From contig NC_092193.1 of assembly GCF_043641665.1 (NCBI RefSeq), positions 10,284,501 through 10,348,500 of the forward strand: DNA of 64,000 nt. Direction: 5' to 3'. Origin of the DNA: Enoplosus armatus (lineage: Eukaryota > Chordata > Actinopteri > Centrarchiformes > Enoplosidae). The stretch's first letter is position 1, and each line of letters begins with the position of its first letter. Below, in pieces: positions 13,401-24,169 of the stretch. The position numbers and the translations under genes were made by a program. The notes below the pieces were generated by a model. The model did not search any database, was not told the DNA's origin, and was given only the letters and a program-made list of their open reading frames with translations.

Positions 13401-15495
13401 AGTATCCTCACTAACATGTTAACCACAGCACTGAAGGAATAGAGCTACTTCATTTATTCAATGCATGCAAATTACAAAATGAGAGAGATAGAGTCATTTC
13501 CACCAGGACCCGAGGCTCTTCCTAAAAAAAATCCATTTAAAAAAATCCATTCTGTCTGTGATAATAAAAGCAGGGGGGAAACTACTGAGAGAGCAGTCAG
13601 GCTTTAAATTAAAACATTCTGCTCACATCACAGGTATCACTCTTTCCTAATCCACACTATAGTATCAATATAACTCTTTCTTAGCAGCAAGAACACCAAA
13701 TTAAGCCGTCCCAGACCCGATCCCCGTCCTCCTATAGAGGCGAGAACAAGTCACAGCTGGGGTTTTTTAAATGTTGCCCAAGTTTGTGCCGAGGGAGGAA
13801 ACAAGATGTTTTGTTTTTTTCAGTGGAGGGACTGAAAGGAAACGAGCCAGATAACTGTCAAGATGTGAGCCGGGTTTGGATATACGGCAGCAGTGACAGC
13901 GGGTTTGTTCAGATTCAGCTGTGGGTTGTTGTGACCAAGCACAGTGACTGCAGGTCTAACGCACCTCTGACACATATCAGGAAAAAGGCTGTGGGGGTCC
14001 AGCATGTCATGAATCTCTCACTCTATTCACAAATACATACAGGTGAACTTTCAGAAAGTACCTAAAATTAACGAGTAGCACTTACTTCACAAGTGCTGTA
14101 CTTAAGTTGAATTTTAGGTGCTGGTACTTTCTGTATTGAGAGACTTTATATTTCTAATCCTCAGAATTTCAGAGAAATATTGCATTTTATTCCACCACAT
14201 AAGTGTGACAGCTGCAGTTACTGTACTCTATATAATAATATATAACACCATACTCTACTGCAGTTAACTCCTGTACTGTTTTATCATATCTGCTACTGTC
14301 TGAGCAGTTTCTGTAAAAATGTTTATTTTATTTCACTATTTTTTATTTTATGGTACACGGGGCATCTTTGCCACAACAATTAATTATCATCAGTTCTTAT
14401 CTTATACAAGTTACTAATTAAGCTGCAGATTAACATTTTACATTTGTGGAGTGCAGAGAGCTGAGTGGATTCCCTCCTCCATCATCGCTCAGAGAACTGG
14501 AGGCGTTTTTTTCCTGATGAATGGTGCAATGTTTTATTAAACAGCTCAGTCCGATTGTGTGACAGCTTTCCAAGAAGGACTGAAGCTGCTCTGCAAGCAA
14601 AGGGTGACCCTATACTTTATTACGTCCTTGATATTCATGTATTTTTAGGTGTTGTTTGTTTGGGAGCTATTTTTGTCCACTTGTGCATCTCATTTGCAAG
14701 GTTTCCCGTTTAATAAGTGGGGGCCATGAATTTACATTTTTCAGAAAGGTCTATATTAATATTTAAGCCCCTCAAATACATGCTCTAGCTTTACAGTGTA
14801 TTGTTTTTTTTAAGGTTTTAGTGGTTCTCCTTAGCACGATAAATTAATCAATAAATCACATCAAGTCAAAACTTCAGTTTTTGACCAAATACCTGCAAAA
14901 CTAATGACATTCCCATCAGCCTTAGCTGTACTTTGTGTTTAGTGCTAATTATCAAATGATAGCATCCTAACACGCTACACTAAGATGGTGAACATGGTAA
15001 ACATTACACCTGCTAAACATCAGCATTCAGCATTGTGAGCATGTTAGCATGTTGGCATTAGAATTTAGCTCAAAGCAACACAAAGTACAGCCTCACAGAG
15101 CTGCTAGCATGGCTTGAATTAGAATTTAATTTAATTTAGAAGTTTTAATTCACTTTCTGTTACTGGAAGCACATTCTGAAGTGTGTCAGTGAGGTGGTAA
15201 TATATTCAGGTGGCGATAACCGATCTTTCTTCTTTGAAAAGAATCCAGGTAATTGTCTGAAAAATATTGAAACTTATTAATAATTGACATAAGTGATGGA
15301 CAATGATCCATTCTGCAGAAATTGGCGTATTATACATCCTTCTAGGTAACACACCTCAGTAAATGTCAGGGCCAGAGTGAGAAATTAACCCTCGATTGTT
15401 GAGGCCAGTCTGGCAGTGAGTGATCAGTGTTATGTTTAGTACGTCCCTCACTTAGTCCACTCCAATTAACCAGAGCTTCATTATTCCCCGAAGAG

Positions 15496-15561
<66 letters not shown>

Positions 15562-18500
15562 CTAAGCCAGTGGACACATGATAATTACAAATTCCTGTTT
15601 TTCACTGCTGCTCGCTCCATGTCGTACGAATGTCATGTGGCGAGCCAACACCACTGTCTGGTTTGACAGGCTCTCTAGAAATGTAACTTACAGTTTACTG
15701 GAAATGCACCTAAATATGTTATAAATAAATGTGTCCAAACGAGTATGAGGCATTGGAGCTTGTTAGCAGTATTTGTATTTGAATCCCCCTGCTGAGCACC
15801 ATCGCCCATTTGGAAACACAGAAACAAACTGCAAAAATATGCCCACAATAAGAGAAAGAACATAGCATTGTTATTTCTTTGTTTCTCGCTGCCTCTTGCT
15901 ATCATTATTGCATAATGTGTTGTGGTGAATTATAGATAATAAGTGCATGGGTTTAGCTGGGGGGGAGTAAGTGTAGTACAGTGCAATTGCTGTTATTGTG
16001 ACCTCAGGCTCTTAGAAATAAGTGTGTACTTTACTCATAGTGCGAAAAGGCATTAGTATGTGTCAACTTAATGCCATGACATTTGCAAAGGGGCTGTTAG
16101 ATGATCCACAAATGGAAAGTCTGTTGCATTAACACCTAACTCAATATCTTATTGGTTTACATGGGGGACCTGCGAGAGGCAACAAAGCTGACAAGTGTTA
16201 GTTTCATACTCACATTGTGCTTGGTGAGACTGGAAATGTTGTTCGCTATTGCCTGAAGCCAGTCCAAGCAGTCTTCAGCTGTGGGAAACTGTATAACTCC
16301 GCTGCAGACTCCGTCCACAGCTATGACCTGGAAAGCATTTTTCCTGAAAGAATTGAGAGGGAAAAACTAAAGATGATTCAGCATTTTTTCAGGCCATGAA
16401 CTAAAACGTACAGTACATACAGATTGGTTTACAACGTTCAAGGACGCAATTAGTTTCCATTTATATCAGGAGGGGATGAGAAACAACTTGCAAAGACCGT
16501 AAACTTTAGAATTTAAAAAGTTAGATTATCATAAGCCATTATTCCATTTCATCCCAACATGTAAAACTCTTTGAAAACTTTGCCTTTCCTCCGGGAAAAT
16601 TCACACTTAACACTTCTTGTCAACATCTCAGTAAAAAAGTCGTATTTCACAAAACTCTTCCTTTAAAGCTGCAATAACTGATTTTTTTGGCCACTTGGGG
16701 GCAGCGGAAGCAAGTTGGGAACACAACATTGACATATCATCAGCTTTTAAGTTGATATGGGGAACTTGTTAGCAAACAGTTGCCTATTTCAACATCCACC
16801 AGTTGCAGAGCAACATTATCATTCATCCTATTTGTCATTTGTCCAATAATTACTTTGTGTTTGGTTTCTAACAACTCCTGAGGGAAATATCTGGCTCTGA
16901 GCTGCTAAATGCTCCACTATGTTCACCAGCTAGTCGCTAACTGTGTCTTCACATTGTCATTTGATAAATTATTATATAAATGTCGATTACAGCCGCTTTA
17001 AATGTACCAAAACAGTGACTACTCACAATATCAGAACAAAAATAAATAAAAAATAAAGCGTACCTCATTTTTACCTTTTGCAAGCTTGAAGTAACAAAGT
17101 ATATGAAGTTCATCTTCATTCTGTCATAAAATAAACTGAACCCATTTCCCACTACATGGTTAATCGATCTAAAAACTTTTCAGTTAATGAACTAAAAACA
17201 AGCAGGTGTGGTCCTTTAAGAGTCAGCAAAGTAGAAATCTATTTGTTGACAGCTTAATGGTTTATTATGTCAAGCACCCTCTTTGTCCTACAGCAGATTG
17301 AACTGTATTGCTTATTTAATTGTATTTAAAGGGATATATTAAATAGCAGAATAAAAGAATATTTTTACAAATGAAGGACGGCAGTCTGCTCCACTTGAGC
17401 ACTGAAGAAGTAAGATATCTTAGCACTACCGTCTTGTAGAGCCTTATAGGGAGATACCAGCTCTGCAAGCGAGAACAGACACCTCTGATCCTTCAAGATG
17501 AAATCCCGCATCTCACCTGCAGACGTCAGAGCCCGGGATGTATTGCGACAGGCGTGAGTGGAGCAGTGGAATAAGGCGCAGGTCCACCCATCTCTTCTCC
17601 CAGCGAAGCCCCGGGGACGTGGGCCAGGACGAGCAGGACAGCGTGTCCTGCAGAAGTGTGAAGCACAATTTAGAAGAGCTTGTCTTTTTCCCACCTCACA
17701 CATTTCAAGCAGTTGACATGTCAAGAGCCAGAGTCCTGCTGCTGCTATTGTTGCTGCAGGTGCACAGGAAGGCCGAGCGAGCGCGAGCTGCACAAGAAAG
17801 CTGATTCACTCTCCTCAAAAGATAAAGATAGAGCATCCCCGTTATCAGCGAGCACTGACAGTTGCATGGAAACTTTCTGGCAGCGGGAAGGGCTGCTGCA
17901 TGGTTACAGAGGGACAGTTATAGAATCGGTCAGTCAAAGGAGAGGCTGATGAAAAAAGTACCGTGTTGTTAGGATGGTAGTTCAAGTGCAGGCCACTATC
18001 ACACAGAGGAGAGGAGGTCCCGCTACTCTGGTCGCTGGGGATACCTGAAAGTACAGCAGGGACACGCAAAAAAAAAGCCAATAAAGCCTCCAATCTCAGA
18101 GCAACACCTCCATCTATTTCAAGGTTTCCAACTGCAGTGAATCACTGCTATCAACAAAAGTGTGTTACTTTGTTCTCCTTCAATGTAGGCTCCTGCTCTG
18201 TGCCAATTTGTATTCAGTTGACTGGTTGGATGGCCAGTCAACCTGGCCTATATACGCGTATGATAGGATTTTATAAAAGCTTTCATGTCTGATGACGGGC
18301 TGAAGCTTTCCCATACAAAAAGCAATCAATTGCACCACAATGAGCAATGTCAATTCTCTCAGTTTAGTCTTTAGCATCTTTTGTGAAGCTTGATATGCGT
18401 CCTTTCCTCTTTTTCTCTCCTCTCTTTTCCAAAAAGGCTTCTTAATTTAGTGCTTGTCAAGATGAGCAGGTCCAAAAAGCGAAGAAACCAAATTTATATT

Positions 18501-21500
18501 TCTTTTTTTTTACTCAAAGTGGCTCTTCATGCTCGAGTTTATTGTCACCAGGACAACCAATCCTTGACAGAAAATAACACCAGCTATAAATAGTCTTGGT
18601 TAATTATTTTGCACTGCAGTAATGGTGATTATATACTTTAGTTTAAGAGTGCGTGAAGAGGTTTCTTACATGTGCAGTCCTCACACAGGGGCAGTTTCAG
18701 AAAGGCTGGAGTCTTCTTAAGGAAAGAGACAGTAAGAGTCACTTCTTCACCTGCATTTCTCAAAACCTGGACCTGGAAAAGAATATTTTTATTGCAGGAG
18801 CTGTAAACTGTGAGGTTTTCTTCTGGTTGCTTGCTGTGATGAAACATGGTGTGCTAATGTCTAACTAAGAATGGAAAGCCAAGATAAGACGTTTACACAG
18901 ACTCAAAGTTATGCTCCTTACACACATATTTCTCGCAGTTACATTTTAAAAAAGGATGAAACAGAAGCAACTGGCTTTGCATGTCAAAAAGATACAAATC
19001 ATAAAGTGAGACAAGATAAGCAGTTGAAGAGCTGTAAGAAAATGTGAGATATGAGTTGACAGCTTACCACTTCCTCGTGGCGATAACTTCTAACGTTTAT
19101 TCCATTTATCTAGAAACAACAGTAACAGGGTTACCTAAATAATACTGCTGGCATCATATCACTGGAGCGCTATCTTCAAAATGATTAATGAGGCAAGTAT
19201 AATAACTGTTATGGCATCTGTGCTGAAAACTGTAAACAAGGGCGTCACATCCACAGTTGCCATGAATACAGAACATCTTTGGCTGGCTAGTTTTTTGCTG
19301 AAATACATGTAACAAATGAAAGACTTGGGATGTGACATTCACCTACAGGGATGCATAATTATTCAACACAGTTCTGTGGGCAGGTGGAACATAAGCTATT
19401 AAAGTATGTGTTATTTTAGAGCAGGCAGAGATGTGTAAACAGGCATTAATGTGAGTTTTCACCTGAAGGATGCCGTCTCCGATGAATAGCAGCCCAGAGA
19501 GTTCAGCTGGAAACAAAAAAATCACCTCAGTAAAAACAAACTAGAGGAGGAAAAATGGAAGGGGTTGTAAAATCTTTCCCAAAAAAAAAACACAATATAC
19601 CTTTTTGTTCTTTTGATATTTTTGATATCACAACAGGGATTTTATGCTCTGCTCCACCCTGAGGAGACAAATTAAATTGAATTACAAAGGTACAAAGACA
19701 CTCGAAAGCAACTAAATTTTCAGTTAATCCCTCAGCTAACGCTGTTACTGCAGTTTGACAAGAAATTGATCGATAACACTTCATTTAAAGTAGTTGGGAC
19801 GAGCAGCCTAATCAGCTGGGATCTAAATTACCTTGATGCTCAGGCCAAAGCCTCCAATTGTTTGCCTCCTGATCGTTACAGTCCTCTCCTGGAAGAGATG
19901 CAAGAAGAACCAAGAAATTAGTTCAAACTGATGCTGAACCTGAGGGAGCTCTTACAACACAACAAGAGGGACAGACTGCTTTGGTCAGAACTAAGATTTA
20001 AGCATGATAGAATTATAATAATGTTGATAAAATGATGCTAATAGTTATACATGCTTATTTGTTTCTGTATGGTGCATTTAAGTATCAATGTAGCTTATTT
20101 GTCCAACAATAGTTGTACATAGGAAGCAGTGATAATTCGATATTATCATTTTTACACATTTTGGGAATAACGCTTAATCACTTTCTACGCGAGAGTAACA
20201 TGAGAAGATACCACTCTCCTGTCTAAGCATTAAATATGAAGGAGGAAAATATGAAGCTGTTTCCCCCTGTTTCCAGTCTTTATGTTAAGCTAGGCTGATC
20301 ACCTCCTGGCTCAAGCTCAGCGCACAGACTTTCCAAAATACTTAACCTTAATAAAAGTTTTTGTTTCACATAATACAAGTGGAATACAGTTCATTGTTTA
20401 TAACATAAGTTTGATCAATTTGTTTTGAATAAATATGCAATATCATAATATAAACTGGAAAATACCTTTATTTATTGAATGATAATAATAACAACAGCTA
20501 TAAAGCACAATGATGTTATCAGTCACTCCACTGATGAAAAACATTACCACTAACATTATTTATATCCATTTAAAACTATGTGAGACAGCATTTCGAAATT
20601 TTTTTGACAAACTATTGGTGGGTAAATGTAAAATGACAAATTAAGGGTTGTCTATTGCACACCTGGTAGACAGGTGCGAAGGGAAATTAAATCATGCAAA
20701 AGTCAGCACAGTTTAATGAAAATGCAATGTTTCGGTCTGTAAAATGAACATCTTCATTTTAGAGTTTGGATATGAAATTTGGACCTGTTGTTGTCCAGTG
20801 CTCCTCCCCTATTTGAACCTCGCTTATTCATAAAAATCACTTTTCTTTGCATTGGCCATCCTGTTTTTTTTATATTTTCTCTTGAATTCTATGGATCTTG
20901 AGATATGTTTGTCTTGTTTGTCTTTGATTATGTAATTGTCTCATGTGTTGATGATTTGACCCCTTTTTCCCTATTGGTTGCTGCAGCCTGTGGCTCTAGT
21001 ATAAAGATGCTGTTGTTTCATATTGTTTCATATTACAAATGTGATGCCTGTCAATACATTTAGTGCTGACAGTGTGCAAGAATTCAACTTAAATTGGTCA
21101 CCAAGGCTAAAACCAGGACTTCCTGACATGCTAAGGTTTTATTAGCATACCCATGTCTTCACCCTTTCCGCTGATTAGTAATCATGTTTCAGAGGACACA
21201 AGCGCTTCCTCCATTTGTCTTTCAAATTTTATATCCCGCAAAAATGTTGTTAAATGAATAATTCCTTTTTGCGAAAGGTCATGGACTCAAGCCTCAGTGG
21301 AGTTTTTTTTTTATGAGAAACAATGAATTTATTAATGTGAAGAATAAGTTGTCAGACGTAATGACAAGTGTGGCTTAACGATTACACTCTATACACCATG
21401 ATCAAGTAGGTGAATCGCTATTTAATAGCTAGATTTGATTTATGAGGAATAGATTAACTGATGTAGATTTGTCATTAATGCAGGCAGAGACTGAGTGTTC

Positions 21501-24146
21501 TCAGTATCTTTGTGCTGTAACCTTCATTTATTGTGCAGTGTATGTTACTAATTTCAATGTATGAGCATGTGAAGCGTGGCATATCAGCGTTCAGTAATTG
21601 TGAGACTTACTGGACTACTTACACTTGAATAAAAAGGCTCTCCCGACACGCAGATGACATCTTGTTCTTGAATTGTCAGAATATCTTTGGCCAAGTGTAG
21701 TCGAATATTAAACGGCTCTTCATTACCTTCTTGCATCAAATAAATCCCAGTCTTTGTCTGCAAACAGTCAGAAAGTTAAAACCATTCATCATCCGTCTAT
21801 GACTAAATTAACTGGCCATGAAATGAAATGTCATTGAGAATACTCGTTGCAGGATGAACATTAGAATACAGAGTTTTGACTTTGTCTGTTATTTTATTTT
21901 ATTTTTCTTTCCTTGTTAATGCTAATGTTGGGACCGATATTATTCAGCGCTCAGCGAGTAATAAACACACATTTAGACAACAAAAAACAGAAGACAACTG
22001 TTTACAGTTTGAAATAATGAGCAGACTCTCTAAGAAGCAGTTCTTTATGAGTTGTGATAACATTTTGTGCCCTCTGTTTGCTTTGTATACATCCACACTG
22101 ATCTCATTTACTTGTGAGGTGTAAGGCTGATGATGACGACAAATTAAGAACCTGTGAAATTAAGTGGCTGGAACCAAGCTCAACCTCTACATTTGAATTT
22201 TCCCTGTGTGAGGACTGTGTCTGTTTCCAATGATCCATTTAAAACATGCTAATCCGCATAAATTTGCATTCTGCATATCCTTCCTCCTCTCTGGCTAATT
22301 GTGATGCCTGCCCTGTCCTTGACTTAAAAAGGTCTAAATAAAAGAAGCACCTTCACCTGACAAGACTGCTAATAGAGAGAAGCCACCAGTGTCAGCATCC
22401 TTGTCACCCGGGATATGCCGCTCATCAGTTAACAAGACAAGTCGGTTGCATGGTTGCTATTCTCAGAGAGGGTATCTCGACTGCAGGTCAAACCTGAATC
22501 ACAGTAAGTTTATGGAGCGTATTATCTATCACCCGTAATGAGGAATGTGAAGAAATGAGCCTCTGCCTGCAGCTGCAGCATGAGAAATGAAATGAGGGAC
22601 GCATTAATTCACATTATTTGAAGTAACGTCTGTGTGCGAGAGTCATTAGCCGAGCAAAATGAGGGCAGTAGTGCCATAACTTCAGTTAGCTGGGTCAGAC
22701 AGCCTCTCACATGGTGAAGCGTTGACCTGTTGAAAGCTTGCATTGTACATAATTAGCCTTATCACTGACCCTGTTTTAGGTTTCTCTATTACTCTCCCCT
22801 TCATTATTATTATCTACGTCGTCTCTGATCTAACTATTGACACAGCAGACAACACCAGATATGCAACAAGGACATCTCTTCCTAACCCAGGGGTGTAGTA
22901 GTGAGGAGAGAGGTGGAACTAAGTACCAAGTGCCCCAACATGGAGAGGCCCCCCCAAAAAGCCTAGTATTAAAAGTTTGTTTTTATCTGCAATTTTAAGT
23001 TATTGACTTCATATGTAAACTATTACTCTTGGCTGACTAAAAAGTTTGGCAGACAAAACAATATTAGACCTCCCCCTGTAAGAAAGTACTCATGGTTTAG
23101 TCCACTCCTGTGGTGGGTTCGACAAAAGTGAGAAGTTTGCCTTCAAGGCTTCTTTAGGAAGCCTTTCTGCCAGAAAGCGCATTGGAAGTCAGGTGACGTA
23201 GTATAAAGAGCAACAAAGTCTATGATGGGAGAAGGTTGTGGTGGATGAATGGTTCAAACACAAGACTTTCCTCCAGGAGTTTAAGGTTCAGTTCTGGGCC
23301 AATTTTGACAATTGTGACTTATTTTCAGTTTTCAGTCGCAGTTTGGTTAGGTTTAAGCAACAAAACTACTTGGTTAGGTTTAGGAAACAATCATGGTTAG
23401 GGTTAAAATAATAAGTCAACGTTGAACTACTACTTTTAGTTCTTAAACCTAACCAAACTGCGAATGTTTCACAACCTTAACCACGTGACTCTTCAAGAAG
23501 ACAAACTTCTCCTACGTGCACAAAGCACATCTCCAGATGCTATAATTGTGCTGGTGTTTTCAAGCAGTCATGTCATTTCTCTTAAAAATAAAGTAAAATC
23601 AGGCCACCAAAAGAAAAAAAGAAAAAGTCAGGAGGGAGAAAGAAAACAATCAGAGGGAAAGCCACTTGTCAGCAGTGTTTCAGAATGGCTCAATATCGGT
23701 ATGTTACATGGCTAGAGAATATAAATGAACAGTTAGCTTGCTGATAAATTAAGCAGCACCGGCCTCAGTTTGAGAAACAGCCACAAAGAGCGGATCAACT
23801 GCAGGTCCATCATCACCATCGTCTCATGGTACTGAGGATGTGAGCTCATAAAGCGGCTACTATAAGTCGTTTACTGTAGTTTACACTGAAAGATGCAACA
23901 TAAACACTAAGGAGTCTTTTCTATTGTGTGTGCTGATTTAGTTATTTGTACAGGTGTAGCAATGGATATGTTGAAAGGGGCCTCAGGGGGCCCATTGAGG
24001 CTGCATATGTACGCCGCTGTTTCTGCCACATACTCTCAGGCACTTGAAAATGCCAAGGCTGTTTCTATAATCATAGTCAATTCACTGTCAAAATGCTGCA
24101 TTGATTGAATACTACCAACCTCTTCATTTGAAGTCTTGAAATCCAT
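5547..24146 (-). CDS. sntg1: gamma-1-syntrophin, complete coding region in 17 exons
   Basis: Gamma-1-syntrophin is a cytoplasmic scaffold that binds dystrophin-family proteins and, through its PDZ domain, membrane and signalling partners; in mammals it is mainly neuronal. Seventeen coding exons sum to 1578 bases (525 residues plus stop), close to the human length of about 517. The protein starts MDFKTSNEE. A PDZ domain spans about residues 55-140, with the carboxylate-binding loop as GGFGLSIKGG. A Ser-rich linker (SDQSSGTSSPLCDSGLHLNY) leads into the conserved syntrophin sequence (LRWEKRWVDLRLIPLL). A PH-like region runs about 285-400 and the tail ends PKLKYAT. All splice sites are GT-AG and all phases agree. 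The locus spans only 18.6 kb from ATG to stop, far smaller than the mammalian gene. No disabling change was seen. It runs tail to tail with pcmtd1 and head to head with snai2. Confidence 0.96.
5860..5970 (-). CDS. sntg1: sntg1 coding exon 16
   Basis: 37 codons, phase 0 at both ends: AVLWRYKFSQLKGSSDDGK through to SIEAK. It lies in the syntrophin-unique C-terminal region and is flanked by a TTTCAG acceptor and a GTAATT donor. Confidence 0.95.
5971..8881 (-). other. sntg1 intron 15 with degenerate repeats
   Basis: AT-rich intron of 2.9 kb. About 7160-7480 is T-rich low-complexity DNA; ORFs there (many Y, I, F, L) are compositional. A degenerate SINE/LINE-type repeat is at 8060-8300. I see no exon of sntg1 in it: the coding phase closes without one. 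Confidence 0.6.
8060..8300 (+). repeat. degenerate L2/SINE-type dispersed repeat
   Basis: It contains CATGTCTTTGGACTGT then GGAGGAAAC, followed by a GAACATGCTAACTC segment. This is the recognisable core of a very common vertebrate dispersed repeat (L2-related or SINE tail). It is heavily mutated and its class is uncertain. Confidence 0.6.
8882..8974 (-). CDS. sntg1: sntg1 coding exon 15
   Basis: 31 codons in phase 0: CKTYACIMESHLMGLTVDFS, then MGFVCFDAASK. The donor is GTGAGTG. It matches the conserved syntrophin-unique segment that follows the PH-like region. Confidence 0.95.
9154..9306 (-). CDS. sntg1: sntg1 coding exon 14
   Basis: 51 codons in phase 0: DNDLLDKRKHCFSIQTESGE to the end FLEVERIQ. 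It covers the end of the PH-like region, with the motifs ESGEDMFFSVELE and LIWEKAFQMATF. The acceptor is TTATCTTAG and the donor GTCCGC is weaker than the others, but no in-frame alternative exists because the next codons soon hit a stop. Confidence 0.95.
9877..9948 (-). CDS. sntg1: sntg1 coding exon 13
   Basis: 24 codons in phase 0: VTTWDWTRAEKSFTVYEIMC then KILK. It lies in the PH-like region and is flanked by a TTTCAG acceptor and a GTAAGG donor. Confidence 0.95.
10357..10398. repeat. (TA)n microsatellite
   Basis: About 21 uninterrupted TA units, likely cruciform-prone and length-variable. Confidence 0.97.
10835..10880. repeat. hAT-type element end
   Basis: The minus-strand reading CAGTGGTTCCCAACC resembles the terminal inverted repeat of many hAT elements. 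A shorter related end is at 49897-49908; both are followed by CTTTAAA. The other end of this copy was not found. Confidence 0.4.
11772..11888 (-). CDS. sntg1: sntg1 coding exon 12
   Basis: 39 codons in phase 0: IIYMGWVDDKEQDSVQDRMY, then SPKFLALRGSSLFKFSAPP. It opens the PH-like region. The donor is GTAAGT. Confidence 0.95.
11990..12570 (+). repeat. dispersed repeat within sntg1 intron 11
   Basis: It contains repeated GTATCAATACCAG-type words near its left end and TATCGTCATATTGCCAAACC at its right end, typical of a widespread fish repeat. An inner part (about 12120-12320) resembles 34490-34675, sharing GATTGTTGCTTATTTAGTCA. Boundaries are approximate. Confidence 0.5.
13218..13256 (-). CDS. 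sntg1: sntg1 coding exon 11
   Basis: A 13-codon exon in phase 0: VKKINRNFPVNQQ. It is too short to show as an open frame; it was placed by homology and by its TTTAACAG acceptor and GTAAGA donor. Confidence 0.93.
14880..15118 (+). repeat. dispersed repeat, 'GCTAGCATGGCT' family, partial copy
   Basis: It starts TTTTGACCAAATACCTGCAA and ends in the CAGCCTCACAGAGCTGCTAG region. It aligns by eye with 45387-45633 over its whole length, and the longer copy there extends left to 44995. Confidence 0.75.
15497..15560. repeat. compound (TC)n(AC)n microsatellite
   Basis: About seven TC units run directly into about 25 AC units. Confidence 0.97.
16214..16343 (-). CDS. sntg1: sntg1 coding exon 10
   Basis: It begins with the last base of a split Arg codon and encodes KNAFQVIAVDGVCSGVIQFP through DCLDWLQAIANNISSLTKHN. 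The acceptor is CTTTCAG and the donor GTGAGT. Its 130 bases complete the two-base overhang of exon 9. Confidence 0.95.
16662..17002. mobile_element. short inverted-repeat transposon (MITE) in intron 9
   Basis: The left end is TTTAAAGCTGCAATAA and the right end, read in reverse complement, is TTTAAAGCGGCTGTAA. These form about 16 bases of imperfect terminal inverted repeat around 340 bases without coding capacity. The internal words CACTTGGGGGCAG and GGGAACTTGTTAGC also occur in a common fish repeat. Superfamily not assigned. Confidence 0.65.
17517..17647 (-). CDS. sntg1: sntg1 coding exon 9
   Basis: It encodes DTLSCSSWPTSPGLRWEKRW, then VDLRLIPLLHSRLSQYIPGS, then DVC plus two bases of the next codon. 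The acceptor is CTTCTGCAG and the donor GTGAGA. This is a highly conserved syntrophin block. Confidence 0.95.
17962..18044 (-). CDS. sntg1: sntg1 coding exon 8
   Basis: It starts with the last two bases of a split Cys codon, then IPSDQSSGTSSPLCDSGLHL and NYHPNNT. It encodes the Ser-rich linker after the PDZ domain. The acceptor is TTTCAG and the donor GTACTT. Confidence 0.94.
18670..18772 (-). CDS. sntg1: sntg1 coding exon 7
   Basis: It encodes VQVLRNAGEEVTLTVSFLKK, then TPAFLKLPLCEDCT plus one base of a split Cys codon. This is the end of the PDZ fold (last helix and strand). The donor is GTAAGA. Confidence 0.95.
19068..19109 (-). CDS. sntg1: sntg1 coding exon 6
   Basis: A 14-codon exon in phase 0: INGINVRSYRHEEV, a PDZ-internal segment. 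The acceptor is TTTCTAG and the donor GTAAGC. Confidence 0.94.
19463..19506 (-). CDS. sntg1: sntg1 coding exon 5
   Basis: It completes a split Ala codon and encodes ELSGLLFIGDGILQ. This is the PDZ segment with the typical GD(G/A)IL(Q) turn. The acceptor is TTTCCAG and the donor GTGAAA. Confidence 0.94.
19601..19658 (-). CDS. sntg1: sntg1 coding exon 4
   Basis: It encodes GGAEHKIPVVISKISKEQK plus one base of the split Ala codon. This is the PDZ segment after the ligand loop. The acceptor is TCCTCAG and the donor GTATAT. Confidence 0.95.
19832..19888 (-). CDS. sntg1: sntg1 coding exon 3
   Basis: 19 codons in phase 0: ERTVTIRRQTIGGFGLSIK. It contains the PDZ carboxylate-binding loop GFGL. The acceptor is TTCCAG and the donor GTAATT. 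Confidence 0.96.
20158..20340 (+). repeat. fold-back element, deleted copy
   Basis: A left end (CATTTTGGGAATAACGCTTA, then GAGAAGATACCACTCTCCTG) is joined to an inverted right part (TTTCCAGTCTTTATGTTAAG). It belongs to the same family as 47822-48445, with the middle lost. Confidence 0.65.
21623..21757 (-). CDS. sntg1: sntg1 coding exon 2
   Basis: 45 codons in phase 0: TKTGIYLMQEGNEEPFNIRL, then HLAKDILTIQEQDVICVSGE and PFYSS. This is the conserved N-terminal segment just before the PDZ domain. The acceptor is TTTGCAG and the donor GTAAGT. Confidence 0.95.
22240..22285. promoter_or_regulatory. candidate POU/octamer-containing element
   Basis: ATGCTAAT at 22246-22253 and ATTTGCAT (the octamer in reverse) at 22262-22269 lie 16 bases apart in non-repetitive intronic DNA. 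The binding role is inferred. Confidence 0.25.
23080..23620. repeat. dispersed repeat with GGTTAGGTTTAGG words and inverted repeat
   Basis: It contains CAAAACTACTTGGTTAGGTT and TTAGGTTTAGGAAACAATCA, familiar words of a common fish repeat. A 21-base arm at 23337-23357 is perfectly complementary to 23442-23462. Outer boundaries are approximate. Confidence 0.55.
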
Positions 24147-24169
24147 GTGCTACAACGCAGTGAGGGATA
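24120..24169 (-). CDS. sntg1: sntg1 coding exon 1 (start codon exon)
   Basis: Nine codons, MDFKTSNEE, are coded from ATG at 24146 to the donor GTTGGT; the first 23 bases (24147-24169) are 5' UTR. A T-rich tract ending in TTGCAG precedes the exon, so at least one upstream non-coding exon must exist. MDF and the EE|TKTG junction match the human N terminus. Confidence 0.88.

Larger units (their letters stand above)
13257..16213 (-). other. sntg1 intron 10
   Basis: A 2.96 kb intron with no exon candidate that would keep phase. It carries a dispersed repeat (14880-15118) and a TC/CA microsatellite (15497-15560). The rest is unremarkable AT-rich DNA. Confidence 0.6.
21758..24119 (-). other. sntg1 intron 1 of the coding region
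   Basis: A 2.36 kb intron. About 22200-22760 is high-complexity sequence with POU-type octamer words; about 23080-23620 resembles a dispersed repeat with a perfect inverted repeat. No further coding exon is required by phase. Confidence 0.55.

Noticed and set aside
17365..17793. 142-codon minus-strand ORF over sntg1 exon 9
   Set aside because: It is in a different frame from the real exon; the sntg1 frame with exact splice sites explains the conservation.
23080..23620. Telomere-like array from the GGTTAGGGTTA words
   Set aside because: The GGTTAG words are scattered and not in tandem; they belong to a dispersed repeat.
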